Assembly: GCF_015711015.1 (NCBI RefSeq)
Contig: NZ_CP064653.1
Span: 4,154,001-4,218,000 of the forward strand
Reading direction: 5' to 3'
DNA: 64,000 nucleotides
DNA from: Methylomonas sp. LL1
GTDB taxonomy: Bacteria > Pseudomonadota > Gammaproteobacteria > Methylococcales > Methylomonadaceae
In this document: positions 27,338 to 36,245 of the stretch, piece after piece
Numbering within the stretch: the first letter of the stretch is position 1
Layout: each line of letters starts with the position of its first letter
Program-made: the position numbers and the translations under genes
The notes under the pieces: generated by a model
Told to the model about the DNA's origin: nothing
Databases searched by the model: none
Seen by the model: only the letters and a program-made list of their open reading frames with translations

Positions 27338-28810
27338 TCAACGCCGCCGCATTAAAGGCCGGATATCGAACGCCACCACCACCAACAAATAAACCACCAA
27401 TCCCAATGTGCCGCTAATCCAGACATTCCAGTGGTACTCGGCCAGCGAATAACGATGGGCAAAATACAAACCCAAGCCCAAGACGATATATCCGGAAATT
27501 TTGCCTAGCGGATAAGCCACCGGGTAATAAATCCGTCCCAGCAGCCAGGATAGGCCGACCATAAAGCCATAGCAAGCCAGCGTGGCCCAGGCCGAGCCCA
27601 GGTAACCCCAGCGTGGAATCCATAGGACGTTCAGCGCCACGGTTATCACGGCCCCCGCCAGTGACACCCAGGCGCCCATGCCTGTGCGGTCGCTGAGTTT
27701 GTACCAGATCGACAAATTGACATAAATCCCCAGGCACAAATTGGCCAGCAGTAAAATCGGGACTACTTCCAATCCGGCGCGAAACTCTTCGCCAATGAAA
27801 TATTTGAACAAATCGATGTACAGCATCACCAGCAGGAAAATGAACATGCCGGCGATGACAAAGTATTGCATCACCAGAGCGTAGGTGCGTTTGGCGTCGG
27901 CCCGGCCGGCATGGGAAAAAAAGAAAGGCTCGCCGGCATAGCGAAAAGCCTGCACGAACAGACTCATCAGGATCGATAATTTGTAGCAGGCGCCGTAAAT
28001 CCCCAACATTTTCAGATTGGTGGGTACATCGTAGGGCAGCATGACTTTTAGGATTGCCCGGTCCAGCATTTCGTTGATCATGCCGGCAAAGCCGATGACT
28101 ACCATTGGCAGCGAATAGCGGCAAATGGGCAACAGCACGCGCGGATCGAGTTGCAGTGGTATGCCTCGAAACTGCGGCAGCAGCAGCAGCAATTTACAGC
28201 CGCTGGCCAGTAGATTGGATAGAAAAATGTATCCAACTCCCAATTGCGGGTCGTAAACATTGGCCGGGATTGAGTCAGGCCACCAAGCTAAAAGCTTAGG
28301 ACACAACAGCAAAAAAAACAGATTCAGGGCGATGGTGATAAAAATCTCAGCCATTCGGATACCGGCAAAGCGCCAGGCCCGATTTTCGGCCCGCAACCGG
28401 GCAAAGGGCAGGGCGGTGATGGCGTCCAGAGCCAGAATGCCGGCAAACCACAACAGATATTCAGGGTGGTCTGGATAGCGTAGCCAGGCCGCTAACGCTT
28501 GTTGCCAGTAAAACACCGCCGCCACAAACACCAGATTGATAAGCAATAAGAAACCCAGGGTGCTGTTATAGACCGCTTGATCTGTATATTCCGGTTTTTG
28601 CCGGAAGCGAAAATAGCCGGTTTCCAGGCCGAATATCAAGACTACCGCAAAAAAACCGGCATAAGCGTAAAACTCCGACACCACGCCGTATTCGCCGGCG
28701 CTGAAGGTATAGGTGTACAAAGGCACCAGGAGATAATTCAAAAAGCGGCCCAGGATACTGCTCAGGCCATAAATCGCGGTTTGGGAGATGAGTTGGCGTA
28801 ACGGATTCAA
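27338..28810 (-). CDS. Polysaccharide flippase (Wzx/MATE-like)
   Basis: A 490-residue integral membrane protein with about 12-14 hydrophobic segments. It opens with QTAIYGLSSILGRFLNYLLVPLYTYTFSAGEYG, the typical start of the oligosaccharide flippase (RfbX/Wzx) family. It probably moves lipid-linked sugar across the inner membrane. No glycosyltransferase or polymerase genes are adjacent, so it is an orphan and its substrate cannot be named. It is convergent with ppiD. The next gene upstream, an AraC-type regulator, is on the same strand but 166 bases away. Confidence 0.88.
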   Translation of the reverse strand: MNPLRQLISQTAIYGLSSILGRFLNYLLVPLYTYTFSAGEYGVVSEFYAYAGFFAVVLIFGLETGYFRFRQKPEYTDQAVYNSTLGFLLLINLVFVAAVFYWQQALAAWLRYPDHPEYLLWFAGILALDAITALPFARLRAENRAWRFAGIRMAEIFITIALNLFFLLLCPKLLAWWPDSIPANVYDPQLGVGYIFLSNLLASGCKLLLLLPQFRGIPLQLDPRVLLPICRYSLPMVVIGFAGMINEMLDRAILKVMLPYDVPTNLKMLGIYGACYKLSILMSLFVQAFRYAGEPFFFSHAGRADAKRTYALVMQYFVIAGMFIFLLVMLYIDLFKYFIGEEFRAGLEVVPILLLANLCLGIYVNLSIWYKLSDRTGMGAWVSLAGAVITVALNVLWIPRWGYLGSAWATLACYGFMVGLSWLLGRIYYPVAYPLGKISGYIVLGLGLYFAHRYSLAEYHWNVWISGTLGLVVYLLVVVAFDIRPLMRRR

Positions 28811-28976
28811 GCGCTTTGATTCCTAGGAAAGGTCGGCCGGACAGACTAGGTCCGGACAAGCATAAAAGCGGCTTATTTTAGTCCGATTTAACCGGTTTCT
28901 TTAGCGTCCGCTAAAAGTTATCCGGTCCTGGCGGTCTGTGTTGGCATATCCGGCAATGAAAACGTAGAGACTAGCC

Positions 28977-29945
28977 TCATTCCCGCCGGCAAAGTTGCTT
29001 GGGAGGGAAGCCGAAATATTTGGCAAATGCCGCGCTGAAATTGCTGGCATGCTGATAGCCTACCGACTCGGCGGCTATGCCAACTGGGCAATGGCTGGAT
29101 TTTAATAATTGATAGGCTTTTTCCATCCGGATATCCAACAGCAAACCATACGGAGTGGTGCTGAAACACTGGTGAAATAATTGCTTTAATTTGAATTGAT
29201 TGGTTCCCACCCGTCGACAGAGTTCTTCCACCGAGGGTGGACTTTTGAACTCAGCGGAAAGAATATCGCGCGCCAAATCGGCTATTTGTCTATCCCTTTG
29301 GGTTATCCGCGCGGATCGTTGCCGGTCGCCGCCGAGCAAGTGACTCAGTTCGCTGGCCAATATCGCCATGGCTTGGCCTTGCCTGAATAATGGCCGGGCT
29401 TTAACCGCGACGGAGTTGCCAAGCAAGCTTCGCGCGGCAATGATGGTGGCCGCCGAAATCGGCTGATGACTGATCACCCGCATGGATTTGTCTTGAAAAA
29501 TTCCGCTAAACACGCCAACGCCAAAATGGCGTTCCAGCCAGTCTTGGTTCATCGAAAAACGTAATTGCGTGACCGGTTGATCACCTTCATATTCCCGGTA
29601 GCCATCGCTGGAATTGAAGGTGGTAATCGTGGTGTAGCCTTGTTTAAATACGACGCCGTCATGTTGATTGGTCGCAAAGCGCGAGCGGCCTTTCAGCCCC
29701 AAAGTCACCACCATGCGCGGCTGCTGAGTATCCATCCGGCTCAACACGGCTAGATTCCGCTTAGGGCTGTACTGGGTTTCGATGTAACTTAAATCGCGAT
29801 CCAACTTGAAAATCTTCGATTGGCCGTGGCCCAGGGTTACGGGCAAGCCGTGAGACAGGCAGCCGTCGTCCGGCAGAAACTCGGCCGGCAATTCGTCGCT
29901 GGGAATACGCCAGACTGAGTTTGGCGCCGTTGGTTTCTGCTGCAT
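28977..29945 (-). CDS. AraC-family regulator, PchR-like
   Basis: A 322-residue regulator. The N-terminal 210 residues resemble the ligand-sensing part of PchR-type siderophore regulators (LKGRSRFA, then FNSSDGYREYEG). The last 100 residues are a double helix-turn-helix AraC domain (VEELCRRVGTNQFKLKQLF, then YQHASNFSAAFAKYFGFPP). It is divergent from a TonB-dependent receptor, the arrangement in which such regulators activate the receptor gene when the metallophore enters. The gap between them has repeated TTGCC-type sequences that may be its binding sites. The ligand is unknown. Confidence 0.88.
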   Translation of the reverse strand: MQQKPTAPNSVWRIPSDELPAEFLPDDGCLSHGLPVTLGHGQSKIFKLDRDLSYIETQYSPKRNLAVLSRMDTQQPRMVVTLGLKGRSRFATNQHDGVVFKQGYTTITTFNSSDGYREYEGDQPVTQLRFSMNQDWLERHFGVGVFSGIFQDKSMRVISHQPISAATIIAARSLLGNSVAVKARPLFRQGQAMAILASELSHLLGGDRQRSARITQRDRQIADLARDILSAEFKSPPSVEELCRRVGTNQFKLKQLFHQCFSTTPYGLLLDIRMEKAYQLLKSSHCPVGIAAESVGYQHASNFSAAFAKYFGFPPKQLCRRE

Positions 29946-30058
29946 TTCGTCACCTGTGATTTGTTCGATCGGCTTTTATACCAAGCAATAAGTGCGCCGC
30001 ATCGACGGCTCAAGCTTTGACTGGGTGCTATGCCGCGCCAGATAGAGACGCACCGTCA

Positions 30059-30137
30059 TTTGCCATTACGAATCGAAAAAAACACGGCATATCCCATACA
30101 AAAATCCGTTTGCCATTCGTAATATTCCCTTGCCCAT
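30059..30137 (+). promoter_or_regulatory. Repeated half-sites in the AraC/TonB-receptor gap
   Basis: TTTGCCATTACGAAT (from 30059) and TTTGCCATTCGTAAT (from 30109) are near-identical direct repeats 50 bases apart. A weaker CTTGCCCAT (30129-30137) follows 20 bases after the second. Spacing near two helical turns fits AraC-type half-sites. A TATATT sequence at 30161 could be the receptor's -10 element. Binding is inferred. Confidence 0.4.
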
Positions 30138-30194
30138 AAAACAACCCGGCGACAAAGCTATATATTCGCTACCAATAGTTACTTTGGAAGCACC

Positions 30195-32156
30195 ATGAAC
30201 CGTTCTGTCGCCCTTACGCCTATTTCGTTTTTACAATTGAGCAAGACTTTGCCGATACTCTTGCTGAGCGCCGGTTCGGCCGCCGTTATGGCGGATGAAT
30301 TCACCGGGGAACTGGATACTACCGAAGTCGTCGCCAGTCCCATCATCGAGGAAACACATTTGGATCAGTTTTCCGACGTGTCCGCCATTGTGACGGAAGA
30401 ACAGTTGCGCGACCAAAACGCCGTCGACCTGGCCTCGGCCTTGCGCCGCACGCCGGGCGTGCAGATTACGCGATTCAATCCGGTGGGCGCTTTCGGCGGC
30501 AACGAAGGCGGCGGCGTCTTCATCCGCGGCATGGGGCATAGCCGTCCGGGCAGCGAGATCAAGACTTATATCGACGGCATTCCGTTCTACATGGGCGTGT
30601 GGGGCCATCCGTTGCTGGATTTGCTGCCGATCAACGGCATGCAATCGATTACCACCTATAAAAGCCCGCAGCCGTACATCAACGGCAATAATTTCGCCTC
30701 GATCAATCTGGACACCAAGCGCGCCACCGAAGACGGCATTCACGGTCACGGCCGCTTGTCCGGCGGTTGGTATTCCACCATCAGCGAACAAGCCGACATC
30801 ACCGGCAAGCAGGGTGACCTGGATTTCATGCTGGCGCAGGGCTATGCCAAATCCGACGGCCATCGCGACAATGCCGATGGAGAATTGAAAAATGTGATGG
30901 GCCGGATAGGCTATCAACTGAACGAAAATTGGGCCATCGGCAGCCATTTTCTCTATACCAATAACCAGGCTGGCGATCCGGGTGACAATCGACTGCCCAA
31001 GCCGGCGGTCGATCCGCGCTACAACACCGAAGCCGGCCTGGTTTCGCTCGATTTGTCGCACCAACACGGCGATTGGCATGGTGATTTGAAACTGTATACC
31101 AACACCGGCGAGGGCAATTGGCTGGGTTACGTCAACAATGACACTGGACGCTTGACCGACACCTTGTCCAGTTTTGACATGTACGGTTTGCGCTGGAAGG
31201 AACAATTCGCACCCTGGCATGGCGGTGAAATCACGGCCGGCGTCGATAGCGACTGGAATTCAGGCCGGGTGACCGACATCGATACGGTCAGAAGTTTTAG
31301 CTTCGATACGCCGACTTTCCGCGTCACATCGCCGTTCGTGGCTCTGAGTCAGACCTTCGAACTTAATAAAAGCTGGTCGCTGGTGCCGTCGGCGGGTGTC
31401 AGGTATTACGACCATAGCGAATTCGATTCGGCTTCCTCGCCGCATGCAGGTATTTCTTTGGTCTCCGAGCGGGTTACCGTATTCGCCAATTTTTCGCGTG
31501 GTATCAATTATCCCGGCCTGGAAGCGCCAACCTTGACCGCTTATTTGCCGGCATTTTTCGGCGAATCCTGGAAAAAGTTGGGAGCGGAGGAAGTGCAACA
31601 TGCCGAAGTCGGCGTCAAACTGATGCCGTTCGATTCTACCGAGCTAGATCTGAGCGTGTTTAACGATAGGGTCAAAAATCGCTATATCTTCCAGTTTGCC
31701 GATGGCTCGGGTTTCAACCCGACCTTCCTGAATCTGGGTGAATACGCCATGCGCGGTTTCGAGGGCTCGATCAAACAAGGCATCACGGAAGACTGGAATG
31801 TGTTTGCCGGCCTGACCTTGCTCAACCCCAGCGTAGACAATCTGCCCTATACACCCGCCAGGGCCGTGACTGCCGGTATCAACGGCCAGATTGAAAAGGT
31901 TAGGTTGGCTTTCGATGCCCAGTATCAATCGGAAATCTATACGTTGAATCGTGGCCGTGGGCCAGGGGCCAACACCCAGACCGTCAGTTCGTTTGTCGTG
32001 CTGAACGCCCGAGCATCCTATCCGATTCCGGCGTTGGGCAAGGACGGCGAAGTGTTTATTGCCGCCGAAAACCTGTTGAGCCGAGATTACAGCTATAGGC
32101 CTGGCTATCCGATGCCGGGACGCTGGGGGCAAATCGGTATTTCCGCCAGTTTTTGA
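30195..32156 (+). CDS. TonB-dependent outer-membrane receptor
   Basis: A 653-residue receptor with a signal peptide (about 1-33, ending AAVMA), a TonB-box-like TTEVVAS, a plug domain (about 55-160; LASALRRTPGVQI, GGVFIRGMG, TYIDGIP) and a 22-strand barrel ending in the aromatic Phe of GISASF. A GGAAG ribosome site lies 6 bases before the ATG. The substrate is not evident. Divergence from a PchR-like regulator suggests a metallophore, and the downstream exported amidohydrolase could process it. It is not recognisably BtuB. Confidence 0.92.
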   Translation: MNRSVALTPISFLQLSKTLPILLLSAGSAAVMADEFTGELDTTEVVASPIIEETHLDQFSDVSAIVTEEQLRDQNAVDLASALRRTPGVQITRFNPVGAFGGNEGGGVFIRGMGHSRPGSEIKTYIDGIPFYMGVWGHPLLDLLPINGMQSITTYKSPQPYINGNNFASINLDTKRATEDGIHGHGRLSGGWYSTISEQADITGKQGDLDFMLAQGYAKSDGHRDNADGELKNVMGRIGYQLNENWAIGSHFLYTNNQAGDPGDNRLPKPAVDPRYNTEAGLVSLDLSHQHGDWHGDLKLYTNTGEGNWLGYVNNDTGRLTDTLSSFDMYGLRWKEQFAPWHGGEITAGVDSDWNSGRVTDIDTVRSFSFDTPTFRVTSPFVALSQTFELNKSWSLVPSAGVRYYDHSEFDSASSPHAGISLVSERVTVFANFSRGINYPGLEAPTLTAYLPAFFGESWKKLGAEEVQHAEVGVKLMPFDSTELDLSVFNDRVKNRYIFQFADGSGFNPTFLNLGEYAMRGFEGSIKQGITEDWNVFAGLTLLNPSVDNLPYTPARAVTAGINGQIEKVRLAFDAQYQSEIYTLNRGRGPGANTQTVSSFVVLNARASYPIPALGKDGEVFIAAENLLSRDYSYRPGYPMPGRWGQIGISASF

Positions 32157-32269
32157 TCTCAAGAGAGCGCAGGGGCAATATCAACAGCCCCTATGCCAAT
32201 AGAGCGGTCTCGTTAAAATCGAGCCGCCTCATTTTCATCGGCCACTACAACATTAACTATCCGTTATTG

Positions 32270-33532
32270 ATGACTATATCCACTAAACTTCGCCGCCGTA
32301 TTTTTATTCTAATGGCGCTGATCGGAGCATTAAGCGGTTCGCCCGCTTTTGCCAAGGCTGAAAGTCTGTTGATCGGTGCCGCTCGGGTATTCGATGGTTA
32401 CAGCCTGCGAAACGATGCGGCGGTCTTGCTGGTCGATGGCCGGGTTTCGCGCATCGACAACCGCGCGGCCTTTAACGACGTCGAGGCTGTCCGCATCGAT
32501 CTGGGCGATGCCACGCTGCTGCCCGGTTTGATCGAATTACATGCCCATTTGAGTTTTCGGCAGGTACCGGCCGAAATTGTGCTCAGGCACGGCATCACCA
32601 CGGTACGCGATGTCGGTGGTCCTTTACATGCGCCTCATGGTGGGGATGGGAGTCTGCGCTTGATGACATCCGGCCCCATCATCACGGCGGCCGACGGATA
32701 CCCGATTCCCAGTCTGGGACAAAGCGATATAGCGGTGCCGGTTTCCACCGAACAGCAGGCAAGGGACATCGTGGGTAAATTGGTTGAAGGTGGCGCGGTC
32801 ATAATCAAGGTGGCCTTGGAGCCGGGTGGGGAGGCCGGGGCGCCGTGGTCGTCCGGTCATGCGCACGAGCATGGCTCGCATCATGTGCAAGCACAGGCTG
32901 CCCAGCAACCTCATCAGTCCTCGTCAGCTCACGGTTCGGCGGACAAACCCTCGGCCTGGCCATTGTTGCCGGAAAATGTGGTGAAAGCCATCGTCGACGA
33001 AGCCCATAAACTGGGGCGCAAGGTTTCCACGCATATTGCCGAGGAGAAGGGCGCCCGAATCGCCCTGAATGCCGGCATAGACGAATGGGCTCACACACCT
33101 TGCGAAGCGCTGCCGGATAGTTTGTTGCAGCAGGCGGTGGCGCAACAGGTCAAAATCGTCGGAACCATCGACACGCTGTCGAAATGTCCGGGCGTGATCA
33201 GTAATGTCAGGCGTTTGGCGGCATTGGGCGGAGAGTTCTTATATGGCGCGGAAATCGCGCATCCCGACATTCCCTGGGGTATCGATGCCCAGGAGTTAAT
33301 GTATCTGGTGCATGTCGCCGGCATGCGGCCGTTGGATGTATTGCGTACCGCCACTTCCACGGCCGGGCAATATCTGAACATACCGCTGCTCGGCAGCTTG
33401 CTGCCCGGAGCGCCGGCGGACTTGATCGCGGTGAAGGGCGATCCGCTGCAAAATCTGAAATTGCTGGAATATCCGGAGCTGGTGGTTTCGGGCGGTAAGG
33501 TGATAGTCAACCGCTTTGCCGATGCGGATTGA
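32270..33532 (+). CDS. Exported metal-dependent amidohydrolase with His-rich insert
   Basis: A 420-residue protein with a signal peptide (RRRIFILMALIGALSGSPAFA). It has the amidohydrolase metal site: HxH in ELHAHL, a Lys in IIKVALEPGG that may be carboxylated, His in STHIAEE and in EWAHTPCE, and a late Asp in AEIAHPDIPWG. It resembles imidazolonepropionase-like hydrolases. Unusually, about 30 residues near 185-215 are rich in His, Gln and Ser (HAHEHGSHH, then QAAQQPHQSSS), which looks like a metal-binding loop. The ATG at 32270 lacks a clear ribosome site. It follows the TonB receptor by about 110 bases and may act on the imported compound in the periplasm. Confidence 0.85.
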   Translation: MTISTKLRRRIFILMALIGALSGSPAFAKAESLLIGAARVFDGYSLRNDAAVLLVDGRVSRIDNRAAFNDVEAVRIDLGDATLLPGLIELHAHLSFRQVPAEIVLRHGITTVRDVGGPLHAPHGGDGSLRLMTSGPIITAADGYPIPSLGQSDIAVPVSTEQQARDIVGKLVEGGAVIIKVALEPGGEAGAPWSSGHAHEHGSHHVQAQAAQQPHQSSSAHGSADKPSAWPLLPENVVKAIVDEAHKLGRKVSTHIAEEKGARIALNAGIDEWAHTPCEALPDSLLQQAVAQQVKIVGTIDTLSKCPGVISNVRRLAALGGEFLYGAEIAHPDIPWGIDAQELMYLVHVAGMRPLDVLRTATSTAGQYLNIPLLGSLLPGAPADLIAVKGDPLQNLKLLEYPELVVSGGKVIVNRFADAD

Positions 33533-33552
33533 ACCGCCATAATCGTGATTGT

Positions 33553-34248
33553 TTAAACTTTGGTGAAAATCAAATCCCAGACGCCATGCCCCAGATTCAG
33601 GCCGCGATTCTCGAACTTGGTCAACGGCCGGTAGTCGGGGCGAGGACAATAGTCGCCGGTCGGGCTAGCGTTTTTTAGGCCCGTGTCGGTGGCCAAGGTA
33701 GCCAGCATGTCCTTGGCATAGTCGTGCCAGTCGGTAGCGGCGTGAAAATAAGCGCCGGTCGCCAGTTTTTTATTCAACAGTTCGAGGAAACTGGGGCGAA
33801 CAATCCGGCGTTTGTGGTGGCGGCGCTTGTGCCAGGGATCGGGGAAAAACAGATGCACGCCGGCGACGCTGCAATCGGGGATTTTCTGCTCCAGAATCTC
33901 GATCGCATCGTGGTGATAAATCCTGACATTGTTGATGCCGCGTTGTTCCAGCAGCATGATCAAATGGCCGACGCCGGGGCGATGCACCTCGATACCTAGG
34001 TAATTCAAATCCGGATTGGCCGCCGCCATCGCCGCTAGGCTCTCGCCATTACCGAATCCGATCTCGACTATCAGCCGCGCTCGTCGGCCGAAGGTTTGTT
34101 CTGCATCGAAAGCCTGTTGCGGCGGCAAACAATACTTATCCCAATGATTCTCCAACGCCTGTTTTTGGCCGGCGGTGGCGCGTCCTTGGCGGCGGATGAA
34201 ACTACGGATACGGGCAGGGTCGATTTTTTTGGGTTCGGTCATGGGCAT
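33553..34248 (-). CDS. trmB: tRNA (guanine-N7-)-methyltransferase
   Basis: Methylates G46 in the variable loop of tRNAs, using S-adenosylmethionine. The 231-residue protein has the SAM motif VEIGFGNGESLAAMA, the GIEVHRPGVGHL segment, VHLFFPDPWHKRRHHKRR and the C-terminal TKFENRGLNLGHGVWDL, all typical of TrmB. The ATG at 34248 (MPMTEPKK) gives the usual length. The reading frame stays open farther upstream, but that part has no family similarity. It is convergent with the amidohydrolase gene. Confidence 0.94.
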   Translation of the reverse strand: MPMTEPKKIDPARIRSFIRRQGRATAGQKQALENHWDKYCLPPQQAFDAEQTFGRRARLIVEIGFGNGESLAAMAAANPDLNYLGIEVHRPGVGHLIMLLEQRGINNVRIYHHDAIEILEQKIPDCSVAGVHLFFPDPWHKRRHHKRRIVRPSFLELLNKKLATGAYFHAATDWHDYAKDMLATLATDTGLKNASPTGDYCPRPDYRPLTKFENRGLNLGHGVWDLIFTKV

Positions 34249-34462
34249 AACGATGGTTGGCCGGGTAAAACAGGGTGGATAACAATGGGTGATCCAGCGT
34301 TCGAATTGTATATAAGTTGTGCTTCGCGCTGAATAGTTCCTTTGAGCTAAATACACGTCACCATCCCGGTTGGGGCTGGGCGTCCATGGCCCGTGGATGG
34401 CCCTATCACCATCCTTGGAGGGTAGTGCGTCAGCGTTCGTATATCCTTGAGTTGCGATTAAT

Positions 34463-35134
34463 TTACCTAAACCACTGCACCACGGCATCTCGTTGTTGCC
34501 GGGTTTTTGGCCTAGCCGGCTCGCCTTTTCTGTAACCGAAGGCGACCAGATAAGCTAGTCCCCAGGCGTTTAAGTCGATCGCCATTTCGTCCGCCAACAT
34601 TTGTTCCAAGGCGGCTTGCTCGAAGCCTTCGATCGGACAGCTATCGATACCGATCATCGCCGCGGCGGTCATCATGTTGCCCAATGCGATGTAGGTTTGT
34701 TTGCCGCTCCAGTCGGTCATCGCCCGCTCAGAGTCCAGCAGCGCAAAATCGTGCCGCTGGAATTTTTGTAGAATCGCGCTGCGGGCAAGCGCCGCATCCT
34801 CCGGAAACTTCTGCACAGTCCGCATAAAATCCTGGACATACTCGCTGTCGTAACGCATGAACACGGCTTTACGAATCAAGGTGACGATCAGATGGCTGGC
34901 CGTAGGCAATTGTTTCTGGCCGCCCCAAACATGGGGCAACATTTTTTCCCGTAACGCCCGGTTTTGCACCACCAGAAATTTCCACGGCTCCAGGCCAAAG
35001 GAACTGGGCGACAAGCGGGCGGTTTCCAGAATAAACTCGAAATCATCGTCGCTGACGCTCCGGGTCGCGTCAAACTCCTTGCAGGCATGGCGAAACCGGA
35101 ATGCGTCGATGATGGCTTGTTTGTCGATACTCAT
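34463..35134 (-). CDS. NAD(P)H-dependent nitroreductase
   Basis: A flavin-dependent oxidoreductase of 223 residues. FMN-binding segments typical of the NfsB-type group are seen: RHACKEFD at the N-terminus, ARLSPSSFGLEPWKFLVV, and the C-terminal GIDSCPIEGFE then YLVAFGYRKGEP. The physiological substrate cannot be told; relatives reduce nitroaromatics, quinones or flavins. It starts 3 bases after the end of the upstream DUF5765 gene, so the two are almost certainly co-transcribed, with a Fur-box-like sequence ahead of the pair. Confidence 0.92.
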   Translation of the reverse strand: MSIDKQAIIDAFRFRHACKEFDATRSVSDDDFEFILETARLSPSSFGLEPWKFLVVQNRALREKMLPHVWGGQKQLPTASHLIVTLIRKAVFMRYDSEYVQDFMRTVQKFPEDAALARSAILQKFQRHDFALLDSERAMTDWSGKQTYIALGNMMTAAAMIGIDSCPIEGFEQAALEQMLADEMAIDLNAWGLAYLVAFGYRKGEPARPKTRQQRDAVVQWFR

Positions 35135-35137
35135 GGC

Positions 35138-35890
35138 TTACAAACTGTCTCCAACTTCGCGGTGATAAAACGGCCATTTTTTGACGTGCAGATGTTTTCT
35201 GATCGGGGTTTTGATCACCGATACGCACAGCGCAATCGAGAACAAGCACCATACCGCGCAATATTCGTTAGGATCGTCGGTGGTGACGTCGGAAATCCAT
35301 GGTCCGATCAAATAATGAAAAGCCACGAAACGCCAGGAACCGTACATCAGCGGCAGATAAAACGCCGCCAAAATGTAAGAAAACGCATGCAAGCCCCAGT
35401 TAAAGCCGAACAACCATTCAACCGGTTGAGACATCAGGCCGTTCAACGGCATTTGCCAGGCAATGTGCCACGCGCCGGAAACCGAGCAGGTTTGCGCGCC
35501 GCAAAAACCTTCCACGCCGGGTACGCATTCGCCGGCCCAGGCGAACGGATACATCTTGATCAGCATCGCCAGCGAACTGATCGCGCACAGGGTATAGACG
35601 GTGGTGCGGATTTTCAGCTTGACGCTTTCCGGGATGAAGTACATCGCCACCATATTGACGAAAAACGGCTGGAAGGCGATATGCAAATAGCCCAGTAAGG
35701 TCAATACCTGATTGTTGGGATTGTCGCAGAGGTTGATGTAAACATAGGTTGCCGCTTGCAATAACTCCATCAAGGCAAAATAAGTCAACGGAATCCACAG
35801 TTCCTTGGATTCACCTTTATAAGCCACATATACGGCAGTCGTTAAACCGGCGGCGGCTAAAACGCCGGACGCTTCTCCACTCCAACACAT
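35138..35890 (-). CDS. DUF5765 family membrane protein
   Basis: A 250-residue polytopic membrane protein with about seven hydrophobic segments and the N-terminal MCWSGEASG. It matches my memory of the DUF5765 family, which has no assigned function. A loop near residues 120-140 holds four Cys (ECVPGVEGFCGAQTCS, and another nearby) and could be disulfide-bonded or metal-binding. GAGGG lies before the ATG. It is the first gene of a pair with the nitroreductase. A Fur-box-like sequence overlaps its promoter region, so iron control is likely. Confidence 0.75.
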   Translation of the reverse strand: MCWSGEASGVLAAAGLTTAVYVAYKGESKELWIPLTYFALMELLQAATYVYINLCDNPNNQVLTLLGYLHIAFQPFFVNMVAMYFIPESVKLKIRTTVYTLCAISSLAMLIKMYPFAWAGECVPGVEGFCGAQTCSVSGAWHIAWQMPLNGLMSQPVEWLFGFNWGLHAFSYILAAFYLPLMYGSWRFVAFHYLIGPWISDVTTDDPNEYCAVWCLFSIALCVSVIKTPIRKHLHVKKWPFYHREVGDSL

Positions 35891-35906
35891 TGCAATACCC
35901 TCTAGT

Positions 35907-35925
35907 TATTATGATTATCATTGCG
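35907..35925 (-). promoter_or_regulatory. Fur-box-like operator before DUF5765
   Basis: The core ATGATTATCAT (35911-35921) is a perfect match to the centre of the 19-base Fur consensus; overall 14 of 19 positions agree. It lies 17 bases before the gene, at a position where bound Fur would block transcription. The overlapping TTGCGG-GAAATA-CCGCAA can also fold. Confidence 0.6.
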
Positions 35926-36245
35926 GGAAATACCGCAAAAGCGCGGAATTATCACATAAAACCGGACGGAATTAAGCGGATTTTGGTAATTGCCGTTTTA
36001 TCGGATACAGCTTAATCATTCCGAGCGCGGACGTTGTTCCGGCAAGGATTTTCTCAGCACGTGGCTAGGTAGTGGATAAGTAAAGCGCTAACACAGGCTG
36101 GGATTTGAAAAGAAACACAAAACGGCGCTAATAACATGTTCATTTTATGGTTTTGCTGTAGACTCAAAAAATGCTTTTTGCGGGGTTAACGATGCCGAAA
36201 TCCGCCAATTGATAGCGTGGTATATAACTCACTAGGACTTTAGCA
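35926..36245. other. Gap between DUF5765 and the diiron protein gene
   Basis: About 320 bases between divergent genes. Apart from the Fur-like site at its left edge I see no gene. The right part is AT-rich and should hold the promoter for the diiron protein, but no convincing pair of promoter hexamers was found. Confidence 0.5.

Noticed and set aside
34249..34488. N-terminal extension of trmB
   Set aside because: The normal TrmB length and start are at 34248; the added residues look like translated intergenic repeat.
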